Positions 1 through 5,996 of a DNA stretch of 7,509 nt are shown piece after piece. A model generated the notes under the pieces. It saw only the letters and a program-made list of their open reading frames with translations. It was not told the origin of the DNA and searched no databases. The translations under genes and the position numbers were made by a program. The first letter of the stretch is position 1. Each line of letters starts with the position of its first letter. Source of the DNA: Spirochaetaceae bacterium (lineage in GTDB: Bacteria > Spirochaetota > Spirochaetia > Treponematales > Breznakiellaceae); NCBI GenBank assembly GCA_031258615.1, contig JAIRMP010000184.1:1-7509 (forward strand). Direction: 5' to 3'.

Positions 1-21
1 GAAACTTTTTCTTGTCAGCAT
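1..21 (-). CDS. 5' end of a gene running off the window (first 7 codons)
   Basis: Seven codons (MLTRKSF) start at an ATG at 21-19 and continue beyond the left edge. The start is supported by a strong Shine-Dalgarno sequence, GGGAGG, at 31-26 with a four-base spacer (AATT). This is one of the two clearest ribosome-binding sites in the window. The preceding small ORF ends 24 bases upstream on the same strand, so the two are probably co-transcribed. A short inverted repeat (CCAAA 30-34 / TTTGG 38-42) partly covers the ribosome-binding site and could modulate access to it. Too little protein is present to name a product. Confidence 0.6.
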
Positions 22-25
22 AATT

Positions 26-31
26 CCTCCC
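26..31 (-). promoter_or_regulatory. Shine-Dalgarno site of the edge gene
   Basis: GGGAGG on the minus strand lies four bases before the ATG at 21. It decides the start of the gene that leaves the window and shows that the left edge is a gene start, not spacer. Confidence 0.65.
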
Positions 32-45
32 AAAGTTTTTGGCTT

Positions 46-156
46 TTAGCAGAGTGTCGCATGAAATATACCAACGATGCAAGATATTTGTGGGTCAAGT
101 TTAGCGCTTGCGGCGGGGAGGCTCATTCCGGCGTAACCACTATACTTTACCTGCAT
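46..156 (-). CDS. Small ORF, 36 aa, function unknown
   Basis: The frame starts at an ATG at 156-154 preceded by AAGGAG with an eight-base spacer, a good ribosome-binding site. An in-frame TAA 12 bases upstream rules out a longer version. The peptide begins MQVKYSGYAG, has a middle rich in Ala, Ser and Pro (MSLPAASAKLDPQ), and ends in a hydrophobic stretch with two cysteines (ISCIVGIFHATLC, Cys at residues 26 and 36). It stops 24 bases before the start of the edge gene, which has its own ribosome-binding site. I do not recognise the peptide. Possibilities are a small membrane-associated protein, a leader peptide, or a precursor peptide for the next gene product. None is demonstrated. The good ribosome-binding site is the main argument that it is translated. 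Confidence 0.45.
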   Translation of the reverse strand: MQVKYSGYAGMSLPAASAKLDPQISCIVGIFHATLC

Positions 157-365
157 AAGCGCTTCTCCTTAAAAATCCTTCCCGCAAAAAAAAGCCCGGC
201 GCCCTGTCCCGCAACGGCGCTGTGCGCGTCTCGGAACGAGTAACCGGGTTTCAACCCTGCGGGGAGGATTTCTTATCCATCCCCAAAAATACAATCTTAA
301 ACGTGCGCCGAACCCCTACGCGCCCAAAGCTTCATGCCCGGGCGCTGTTTTCTGTGGCTCAGCGT
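157..365 (-). other. Structured 5' leader of the small-ORF unit
   Basis: Between the predicted transcription start (about 365) and the ATG at 156 lie about 209 untranslated bases with several inverted repeats. These are GCGCCC/GGGCGC (320-325/340-345); a nine-pair stem with one bulge, GGGGAGGAT/ATCC-A-TCCCC (261-269/275-284, loop 270-274); GGGTT/AACCC (246-250/253-257); CTCG/CGAG (230-233/237-240); and GCGC/GCGC (217-220/224-227). A run of eight U follows at 193-186. Just before it, GGCGC (216-220) can pair with 199-203, and CCCGG (minus 248-244) with CCGGG (minus 199-195). Both pairings compete with the hairpins listed. This looks like an attenuator or riboswitch-type leader. I could not match it to a known riboswitch consensus (cobalamin, TPP, FMN, SAM, c-di-GMP-I were considered). 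Confidence 0.35.
186..220 (-). terminator. Possible intrinsic terminator inside the leader
   Basis: On the minus strand GCGCC (220-216), a 12-base loop, GGCGC (203-199), then CGGGC and an uninterrupted U8 tract (193-186). The local stem is not flush with the U tract. It becomes flush only if CCGGG (199-195) pairs with the distant CCCGG at 248-244. It may therefore be conditional or not a terminator at all. Confidence 0.3.
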
Positions 366-371
366 CCGTAT

Positions 372-400
372 AGTATCGTAAAACGCCGCGCCCGTGTCAA
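372..400 (-). promoter_or_regulatory. sigma70-type promoter for the small-ORF unit
   Basis: Minus-strand TTGACA (400-395) is a full -35 match. It is followed by a 17-base spacer and GATACT (377-372), which matches four of six -10 positions including the key A2 and T6. Predicted transcription start is near 365. It lies between the composite repeat that ends the plsC frame and the structured leader, so the left-edge genes have their own transcription start and need not depend on read-through from surE-plsC. Confidence 0.5.
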
Positions 401-424
401 GGCTCAGTACAAAGCGGACGGCGC

Positions 425-692
425 AGTACGGGGGAGTCGTCTTTGCGAGGCGCGGAGCGCCGAAGCAATCGTGGCAAGCGCGGGGCGCTTGCCATAGGAG
501 TTTGCGCCACAAGCCGCGAAGCGGCTTGCCGCTGTGAGGTTGTGCCAGCGGCACAACCCACACGCGGGTCGGTGGTGTCAACCGCCGCAAGGCGGCTTTC
601 TCCGCAAACTCCACCCGCTTGTCGAGCCTCCCCGCATGGATTGCCACGCGCCTACGGCGCTCGCAATGACGGCGGGCGCAGACGACCGTACT
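425..692. repeat. Composite inverted-repeat (MITE-like) element
   Basis: The ends are inverted copies. The left reads AGTACG (425-430), five extra bases, then GTCGTC (436-441). The right reads GACGAC (681-686) directly followed by CGTACT (687-692). Next inside are TTGCGAG...GAAGCAATC on the left and the inverse of TTGCGAGCGCC...GTGGCAATCC on the right, a motif seen in small dispersed repeats of many bacteria. A second inverted pair, GGAGTTTGCG (497-506) and CGCAAACTCC (603-612), encloses three hairpins: AAGCCGC-GAA-GCGGCTT (511-527), GTTGTGCC-AGC-GGCACAAC (539-557) and CCGCC-GCAA-GGCGG (582-595). No transposase is encoded. All frames crossing it look like translated repeat. It overlaps the 3' end of plsC and fills the spacer before the next promoter, where it could also act as a transcription barrier. 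Confidence 0.65.
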
Positions 693-1437
693 CGTCCTGC
701 TGTAACTCAAGAAGCTCCGCAATCTCCGCCCGCGCCTGGTCGGAAAAGTGCTGACGGTTTTTGCCGCCGTCCGTAAGCGATGTTTTTATCGTTTTTCCAA
801 ACGAAACATAAACGGGGCGCGGATGCACCAATTTTGTCTTTTCAAAGGCTTCGTAAGAACCGGTCAACGCTACCGGTACTATGTCCGCGCCTGAATCAGT
901 TGCCAGGTGAAACGAACCTGTTCTGAACGGCAGGAGGCCCTGTCCGCGGCTTCTTGTACCTTCAGGAAATATTGCCATGGAATGTCCCTTTTTTATTTTT
1001 TCCGCCCCGCGTTTTATCGCGTCAAACGATTTGCGCGGATTCTTTCTGTCCATAAAAATTCCGCCCAGCAGAACCAGCCACAGGTTTATGAACGGGACAT
1101 ACATGATTTCTTTTTTTGATATAAAGCCGAAGGGTCGTCCAATCGCTATGAAGAGCAGCAAAACATCCAGTATGCCGGTGTGGTTGCAGACGAAGCACAG
1201 TCCAGTTTTTCCCCGAGGCGGAATGTTTTCCGCGCCGCTGACGGTAAGCTTAAAGCCCGTACAGAAAAGTATGAATAACGAAATGGTTTTTATTGACTTG
1301 TACATCAGTTCGGACGATGTTTTACGCAGTCCTATTAAACTTATTAAACCCAAAAATACAGCTACCGGTATTATTGTTGCCGCCGCGATAGTGATAACAA
1401 AAAAAACGTATGCGGTAATAAAAAATCTTTTTATCAT
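652..1437 (-). CDS. plsC: PlsC-type lysophospholipid acyltransferase (1-acylglycerol-3-phosphate acyltransferase)
   Basis: A 261-residue membrane-bound acyltransferase, expected to add the second acyl chain to lysophosphatidic acid and form phosphatidic acid at the inner membrane. The family motifs appear in order: HX4D in NHTGILD (His86, Asp91; catalytic pair), GGIFMDR (125-131), FPEGTRSRG (157-165; glycerol-phosphate binding) and VPVALTGS (187-194). Residues about 5-36 are strongly hydrophobic, giving an N-terminal membrane anchor; a second hydrophobic patch lies near 50-61. The start overlaps the surE stop as ATGA with no clear ribosome-binding site, so translational coupling is likely. 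The last nine or ten residues (RLRPPSLRAP region) are encoded by the composite repeat at 425-692, so the native C-terminus may have been replaced. All catalytic motifs lie well upstream. Acyl-acceptor specificity cannot be read from sequence. Confidence 0.9.
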   Translation of the reverse strand: MIKRFFITAYVFFVITIAAATIIPVAVFLGLISLIGLRKTSSELMYKSIKTISLFILFCTGFKLTVSGAENIPPRGKTGLCFVCNHTGILDVLLLFIAIGRPFGFISKKEIMYVPFINLWLVLLGGIFMDRKNPRKSFDAIKRGAEKIKKGHSMAIFPEGTRSRGQGLLPFRTGSFHLATDSGADIVPVALTGSYEAFEKTKLVHPRPVYVSFGKTIKTSLTDGGKNRQHFSDQARAEIAELLELQQDEYGRLRPPSLRAP

Positions 1438-2147
1438 TGCTTTTTCACCATGGGATGTATATAAACAAGGCTTGTGGAAACTGTATTTTGATTCACCGCG
1501 TCATTGTCCGAACCGGATGAGTATGCGGTTTCAGCTCTCATATTGTTGAACTTAAGCCTGGTCCAGCCTGTTTCCAAAGGGTTTATGCTTATGTTGTCGG
1601 TATAGCGCCGCCTGGACGGAAACGTAACAAGCGGTTCATCCGGCAAATTTTTTATGTTGGGCATATTAACATTTATAAAAATTTCATCATCCCAGAATTT
1701 TATGAGTTTATCAAAGTGCAGGGCCGCCCACGATGCGGCTGAGTCCCAAAAATATTTTGGGCTGCCGGCGAGAGAAAACGCTATTGACGGAATGCCATGC
1801 AGCGCTCCTTCACGCGCCGCCGCCGCCGTACCGGAAAATATTATGTCTGTTCCCAGGTTGCAGCCGGCATTTATTCCTGAAACTACAGCGTCAACCCTGA
1901 ATTTTATTCCGCCGGAAAGTACGGCAATTACGCAGTCTACAGGTGTTCCGCCGCATATCCATGTGTCCGCCGCAATCTCTTTTATGTCGATATACCCGGC
2001 GGCAAGCGACATTGAATGTGAAGACCCTGAACGTTCCCTGTCCGGCGAAACCATCAGCACCCTGTGGCCTGCCGCGCGCAGGGCGGACACCAGTCTTATA
2101 AGCCCTTCGCACTGGTAGCCGTCATCATTACTTGCAAGAATGTTCAT
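1434..2147 (-). CDS. surE: 5'/3'-nucleotidase SurE
   Basis: A 237-residue SurE-family metal-dependent nucleoside monophosphate phosphatase, normally cytoplasmic. The N-terminus carries the metal-binding NDDG (residues 7-10), followed by SPDRERSGSSHS (34-45), GGTPVDC (66-72) and the phosphate/metal loop SGINAGCNLGTD (90-101) with SGTAAAAREG (105-114). These are the family's diagnostic blocks, and the length is close to typical for SurE (about 250). One small difference is Ala108, where Val is common after SGT. The start ATG follows a TAA by nine bases and lacks a convincing ribosome-binding site. Its stop overlaps the plsC start by four bases. It probably shares a transcript with mutS upstream, although a 460-base gap intervenes and an internal promoter is possible. 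Confidence 0.93.
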   Translation of the reverse strand: MNILASNDDGYQCEGLIRLVSALRAAGHRVLMVSPDRERSGSSHSMSLAAGYIDIKEIAADTWICGGTPVDCVIAVLSGGIKFRVDAVVSGINAGCNLGTDIIFSGTAAAAREGALHGIPSIAFSLAGSPKYFWDSAASWAALHFDKLIKFWDDEIFINVNMPNIKNLPDEPLVTFPSRRRYTDNISINPLETGWTRLKFNNMRAETAYSSGSDNDAVNQNTVSTSLVYIHPMVKKQ

Positions 2148-2156
2148 GCCGTTATC

Positions 2157-2414
2157 TTACTTCAAATATTTTTTACGAACAACTGTTTTGTCATTTACAT
2201 GGATTTTTAAAAGGCTGCCGCAATCAATGCCGTTCCGGTGATGGTTTAGGTAATTGATATACCAACGCTTCCATACTCGCCGGCGCGCCATCTGGCGTCC
2301 ATCTCCAACGCGGCTGCTGTATCTCGGTCTTATAATCCTCCATCTCGCTTCGGGGCCTATACCCATGGTCACAAAATATATCCTTATATCCTTCCGTTTT
2401 GTATCAGTCCTCAT
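2157..2414 (-). CDS. Uncertain 85-codon frame before surE
   Basis: An open frame of 85 codons ends nine bases before the surE start. It is rich in Arg and Lys and Trp-containing (for example RRRVWKRWYINYLNHH), and its end (GSLLKIHVNDKTVVRKKYLK) reads like normal protein. There is no ribosome-binding site before its ATG, and the first codons overlap the transposase fragment in another frame. A second frame over the same bases, continuous with that fragment, also reads plausibly (GYKDIFCDHGYRPRSEMED...) until a TGA about 60 bases before this frame's end. I cannot decide between a small real gene and decayed sequence. I recognise no family. If translated, it would couple to surE. Confidence 0.25.
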   Translation of the reverse strand: MRTDTKRKDIRIYFVTMGIGPEARWRIIRPRYSSRVGDGRQMARRRVWKRWYINYLNHHRNGIDCGSLLKIHVNDKTVVRKKYLK

Positions 2415-2505
2415 ACACCAAATGGTTTTCAGGAAACCATTCCCGTAAATCCGGCGGGAATATCATCGGGGTGTCCCGATCTATGTTTACAAGTTGTACG
2501 CTCAT
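2404..2505 (-). pseudogene. Transposase N-terminal fragment, IS1182-like
   Basis: A 33-codon frame encodes MSVQLVNIDRDTPMIFPPDL followed by REWFPENHLVYED and a stop. The IDRDTP...FPPDLREWFPENHLVYF-type opening is how many IS1182-family transposases (DUF772 N-terminal domain) begin. Here the match stops abruptly after HLVY, and no catalytic DDE region follows in any frame. I read it as the 5' remnant of an insertion sequence whose remainder was deleted. The family call is from memory of the motif. No terminal inverted repeats or target duplication could be defined. Confidence 0.5.
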
Positions 2506-2608
2506 ACAGCAAGGTTATCACAGTTGGTCGATACTGGGCGAACTCCGCCAAAGTCCCGCAGGCCCAACCCGCCCTCTTTCACGCTCAGCGTATTACAAGA
2601 ACAATGAC

Positions 2609-5374
2609 TCAGCTACTGGCGTATGTTTGGCGCAGGCTGGCCTGCTGGTCTGCGGCGTCGAATAGGCCGGGCTGCGGGGGCGATGTTTCCGGGACGGGCT
2701 GTCTTTTCTGTTTGGCACACGCGGGCGGCTTGGCAAGCAGGGACTTCCAGCGGCAAATGATGTTGAGCGCTTCCAGCGGGCTTGTCCTGTTCACGTCCAG
2801 TTTTGCAAGTTCATCCAACACGGACGCCCCGCCCGCCTGAGTCCTTTCGGCAGGGGGCGGCGTTTTGTCAGGCGAGGGCACGTCAGGCGGCAGCGGGAGC
2901 GCGCCTGGTTTCAGCGTCCGCATGATGGCCTCCGCCCGCTCAAGGACTTCCCCAGGTATACCGGCAAGATTCGCTACGTGAAGGCCGTACGATTCGGCGG
3001 CGGCCCCTTCTATAAGGCGGCGCCGGAAGATGATTTCACCGCCGTTCTCTTCTACAAGAAGAGAACGGTTCGCAAGGCGCGGGTGCCGGAGCCCGGCAAG
3101 CTCGTGGTAGTGCGTGGCAAAGAGCGAGCGGCAGCGTACCGTGTCGAGCAGGTATTCACTTACAGCCTGCGCTATCGCAAGGCCGTCCCGCGTACCGGTA
3201 CCGCGCCCCACCTCGTCCATTATCACAAGGCTCTGTTCCGTAGCGGAATTGAGGATCGCCGCCGTCTCCAGCATCTCGGTGAGGAAGGTCGATTCACCGC
3301 GCGCCAGATTGTCAGAGGCGCCGACCCGGCAGTAAATCCTGTCCGCCACTCCTATTTCGGCGGCGCGGGCCGGCACGAAGCTGCCTATCTGCGCCATTAT
3401 CGTGATAAGCGCCGCCTGCCTCAAATAGGTAGACTTTCCCGCCATGTTGGGGCCGGTTATCAGAGCGAAGGCCGGCCCTGACGAGCCTTCCGGCCTTGCA
3501 TCCAGCATGATGTCGTTAGGTATGAATTCCCCGCGGCCAAGATTCGCTTCGACAACGGGATGCCGCCCCTCAACTATGTGGAGCCGGGCGAGACAGTCCA
3601 CTGAGGGCCTTGCCCACACACGCGCAGCCGCCGCGCGCGCAAGCGACTGGGCTGTATCCAACTCCGCTATGCGTTTTGCCGCGGCCCCCAATTCGGCCAA
3701 TAGCCCCTTAGCCTCCTCGCGCAGGGCAAGGAACAGATTCTTTTCAAGCTCTATTATCTTATCAGACGCGCCGTTTATCTCCGATTCGAGGGCCGCCAGC
3801 CTGTTTGTGGTAAAGCGTTCGCCTGACAGGAGTCCCTGCCGCTTGATGAAGTGGGGCGGTATCTTTGAAAGCTGATTCACGGCAACGTCAAAATAGTAAC
3901 CCAGAAGCCTGTTGTAGCGTATTTTCAAGTTTGAAATACCGGTATTTTGCCGTTCTTCCTCAAGGTACGCCTCCAGAAGCGCCCGTCCGTTGTCCCGGAG
4001 ATCGTGCAGCGTGTCCAGTTCCGCGTTAAAACCGGCGCGTATCAGCTTTCCTTCGGTAAAAAGCGTCGACGGATCGTCGCATATACCCCTTTCCAGCGTT
4101 TCCTTCAGCGCCATGAGCCGCGAAAACTCCGTTTTGCCGAACAAAACAGCCTCCTCCGACTCGAATTGCAGATAAATATGCATCCACCCGCCCGTCTTTT
4201 GCGCCTCGTCAAGCATGAGGCAGCATTTTTCCAGTGAAGAAAGCGCGTTTTTTAGCGCCAGCATATCCTTACCGTGGGCGCGGTTCATCGCAATCCTGGA
4301 AGAAAGACGCTCGAAATCCGGCATCCCTGACAGAATGCCGCGCAGGATGGACAGCGTCCTTTGGTCATGGTAAAAGATGTCGACCATGTCCAGACGCTTT
4401 TCGATCCGGTCCGTGTCGCGCAGCGGGTGGGACACCCTGTGCTTCAACAGACGCCGCCCCATTGCCGTCTTTGTCTCGTCCAGCGTTTCAAGCAGAGAAA
4501 AATGGACGCCGCCGTCCCGCAGGTTGCGGAGAAGCTCCAGGTTGCGGCGGCTTGCCTCGTCAATCCAGACATAGCCCTCCTCGCTATAGAGTCGCAGACG
4601 GCGGACATGGGGGATGCGGGTCTTCGCCGCCTCGTCCAGGTAGGAAAGCAGGGCGCCCGCCGCTATCAGTTCCGGCGCAAGCTGGAGCTTGCCAAGCTCC
4701 CCGGCAAAGCTGTGCCCAAACTGCTGGTGGAGACGTTCAGCGCTGCGCTCGGCATCAAACAGCCAGTCCGCCCAGCGGTTCACAACTATGCCGCGCTGCT
4801 CGTCAAGAGAACGCGCGATAAGCGGCTTTTCACGCAGCAGCGCCTCCTCTACAACGATTTCCTTTATGTCAAGCCGTTCCAGTTCCTGACGGAGGCGGGA
4901 CGCGGAGTCCTCCCACGGGAAAGCTGCCGCACAAAATTCGCCGGTTGAAAGATCGATGTACGCGAACGCAAGCCTTGTCTCCGCCCCGAAAACACAGGCA
5001 AGATAGTTTGCGCTGCCCTGCTCAAGGAATTCCTCGTCTACCGTTGTTCCCGGGCTTATCACCTCGACAACATCCCGCTCGATCAGCGTTTTTCCTTTGG
5101 CAGGCTCGCCGACCTGCTCGCAGATTGCGATTTTTTTGCCGTGTTTGAGGAGACGCGCTATGTAAGAGCGGGCGGCATGGTACGGAATGCCGCACATGGG
5201 CAGCCCGTTGCGGTGGGTCAGCGTGAGGTTGAGCAGGGCGGAAATTTCCAGCGCGTCCTCGGCAAACATTTCGTAAAAATCGCCCAGCCGGAAAAAAAGC
5301 ACATCGCCCTGGTGTTCTTTTTTGATCCGCCGGTACTGGACCAGCATCGGGGAATCCGCGCCTTCAGTCTTCAT
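2609..5374 (-). CDS. mutS: DNA mismatch repair protein MutS
   Basis: A 921-residue MutS, the ATPase that recognises mismatches and recruits MutL. The mismatch-reading Phe-X-Glu is in GDFYEMF (Phe33, Glu35). Connector, lever and clamp regions follow through about residue 590. The ABC-type ATPase has Walker A GPNMAGKST (641-649), the signature segment ASDNLARGESTF (686-697), Walker B VIMDEVGRG (717-725, Asp720/Glu721) and the switch ATHYHE (753-758). Residues about 823-850 are a Pro-rich linker before a C-terminal helix (SPLEALNIICRWKSLL). QPGLF (901-905) fits the sliding-clamp binding consensus. The protein is somewhat longer than the usual 850-880. The start overlaps the upstream membrane-protein gene by 11 bases and lacks a ribosome-binding site, so coupled translation is likely. 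Met10 is an alternative start. The wording is closest, from memory, to Treponema MutS. Confidence 0.97.
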   Translation of the reverse strand: MKTEGADSPMLVQYRRIKKEHQGDVLFFRLGDFYEMFAEDALEISALLNLTLTHRNGLPMCGIPYHAARSYIARLLKHGKKIAICEQVGEPAKGKTLIERDVVEVISPGTTVDEEFLEQGSANYLACVFGAETRLAFAYIDLSTGEFCAAAFPWEDSASRLRQELERLDIKEIVVEEALLREKPLIARSLDEQRGIVVNRWADWLFDAERSAERLHQQFGHSFAGELGKLQLAPELIAAGALLSYLDEAAKTRIPHVRRLRLYSEEGYVWIDEASRRNLELLRNLRDGGVHFSLLETLDETKTAMGRRLLKHRVSHPLRDTDRIEKRLDMVDIFYHDQRTLSILRGILSGMPDFERLSSRIAMNRAHGKDMLALKNALSSLEKCCLMLDEAQKTGGWMHIYLQFESEEAVLFGKTEFSRLMALKETLERGICDDPSTLFTEGKLIRAGFNAELDTLHDLRDNGRALLEAYLEEERQNTGISNLKIRYNRLLGYYFDVAVNQLSKIPPHFIKRQGLLSGERFTTNRLAALESEINGASDKIIELEKNLFLALREEAKGLLAELGAAAKRIAELDTAQSLARAAAARVWARPSVDCLARLHIVEGRHPVVEANLGRGEFIPNDIMLDARPEGSSGPAFALITGPNMAGKSTYLRQAALITIMAQIGSFVPARAAEIGVADRIYCRVGASDNLARGESTFLTEMLETAAILNSATEQSLVIMDEVGRGTGTRDGLAIAQAVSEYLLDTVRCRSLFATHYHELAGLRHPRLANRSLLVEENGGEIIFRRRLIEGAAAESYGLHVANLAGIPGEVLERAEAIMRTLKPGALPLPPDVPSPDKTPPPAERTQAGGASVLDELAKLDVNRTSPLEALNIICRWKSLLAKPPACAKQKRQPVPETSPPQPGLFDAADQQASLRQTYASS

Positions 5375-5771
5375 TTTTTAGCGCAATTTCGTTTTTTAAT
5401 GAAACAATAACGGGTATCAAAAAAATAAAATCCGCCAGCGCCAAAAACGGGACAAGCAGGTTCGTAAAAATACTTTTGGCGTCCGACAGTAAAGCCTCCG
5501 CGATAAAACCATCGATCCCTGAAACCACGCAAACAACAATGGCGCAGATACTTATCGCTTTTCCGGACGCATAGAGCCATGCAAAGGGCCTGTATCTCTT
5601 GTTATCCAGCCACAGAAAAAAAGCCATCAGCGGAAAAAGCGCAAACGGGGCCGCGTACAGTAAACCGGACGCAAAATAGTTATCCTTGGTATTAAACTGG
5701 GTTCCTGCCAGCAAAAAAAACAGCAAAAAAAAGCGGCTCCCATCGTACAAAAAAGTGATAAACCTGAGCAT
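5364..5771 (-). CDS. Small four-helix membrane protein, unknown function
   Basis: Reading from the ATG at 5771 gives 135 residues with four hydrophobic segments: about 13-24, 33-54, 68-88 and 102-124. They are separated by short charged loops (NTKDN, DNKRYRP, SDAKS), and the tail is charged (LKNEIALKNED). The pattern indicates an integral inner-membrane protein. I recognise no family or catalytic motif. The frame is open upstream to 5894, but those 41 codons cross the palindromic repeat and read like translated repeat, so I chose the internal ATG, where the hydrophobic protein begins. A GGAGGG lies only zero to one base before this ATG, too close for normal use, and a -10-like TATACT precedes it. 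The 3' end overlaps mutS by 11 bases, so the two are probably co-translated. Confidence 0.7.
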   Translation of the reverse strand: MLRFITFLYDGSRFFLLFFLLAGTQFNTKDNYFASGLLYAAPFALFPLMAFFLWLDNKRYRPFAWLYASGKAISICAIVVCVVSGIDGFIAEALLSDAKSIFTNLLVPFLALADFIFLIPVIVSLKNEIALKNED

Positions 5772-5777
5772 CCCTCC

Positions 5778-5783
5778 AGTATA
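5778..5783 (-). promoter_or_regulatory. -10-like box adjoining the membrane-protein start
   Basis: Minus-strand TATACT (5783-5778) matches five of six -10 positions and is followed by exactly six bases (GGAGGG) and the ATG at 5771. No good -35 lies at 16-18 bases (TATCCG at 17), so the promoter is uncertain. If used, transcription would begin at or next to the start codon. Confidence 0.3.
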
Positions 5784-5812
5784 ATTCCAATTTCCCGGCG
5801 CGGATAGGCAGG

Positions 5813-5900
5813 CAGGCCAGCGGGTTACGCGCTTCGGCCTGGAGTTTGCTTGGACAACCGCGAAGCGGTTGTCCAAGCGCATAGCGCGCCGCAAACTTCG
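5813..5900. repeat. Nested palindromic repeat with 14-bp hairpin
   Basis: CAGGCC (5813-5818) pairs with GGCCTG (5836-5841). It overlaps the outer arm GGAGTTTGC (5841-5849), whose imperfect partner GCAAACTTC is at 5891-5899. Inside is a perfect 14-base stem with a GAA loop (5848-5861 / 5865-5878) and then GCGC-ATA-GCGC (5877-5887). The GGAGTTTGC...GCAAACT frame and the CCGC-GAA-GCGG core are shared with the composite element at 425-692, so this is another, shorter member of the same family. It occupies most of the 225-base spacer between the MBL gene and the membrane-protein gene. The remaining bases (about 5901-5996) show only weak pairing (CAAGC/GCTTG near 5905-5920) and no clear terminator. 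Confidence 0.6.
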
Positions 5901-5996
5901 GAGCTCAAGCTGAAAGCTTGCGCCGAACGTATGGGTAGATTTGGTGACTTCCGGGGATTTTGCCGGGTGGTGAGGGTTTTCCTGTTAAGAGGGGAG

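Larger units (their letters stand above)
2148..2608. other. Gap between mutS and surE
   Basis: These 461 bases separate two housekeeping genes on the same strand. They hold the transposase fragment (2404-2505) and the doubtful 85-codon frame (2157-2414). Bases 2506-2608 just after mutS contain only weak inverted repeats (for example GGCG/CGCC around 2535-2550) with no U tract, so no convincing terminator. The gap looks like an insertion scar that may still allow read-through into surE. Confidence 0.5.

Noticed and set aside
246..257. GGGTTTCAACCC resembling a tRNA T-arm
   Set aside because: No acceptor stem, anticodon arm or CCA end can be placed around it on either strand. It is better read as one hairpin of the leader.
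157..365. Known riboswitch in the leader
   Set aside because: I looked for cobalamin, TPP, FMN, SAM and c-di-GMP-I conserved cores. Partial words such as GCACAG occur, but no core is complete, so no class is assigned.
297..722. 141-codon minus-strand frame
   Set aside because: Most of it is the composite repeat read through (HCERRRRVAIHAG, VWVVPLAQPHSG), and its end crosses the promoter and leader. No ribosome-binding site and no recognisable protein.
2978..4948. Long plus-strand frames opposite mutS
   Set aside because: Antisense shadows of a high-GC coding region with complete MutS motifs on the minus strand. No ribosome-binding sites or protein motifs.
5772..5894. Upstream 41-codon extension of the membrane-protein gene
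   Set aside because: It reads through the palindromic hairpins and has repeat-type composition. The hydrophobic protein starts cleanly at the ATG at 5771.
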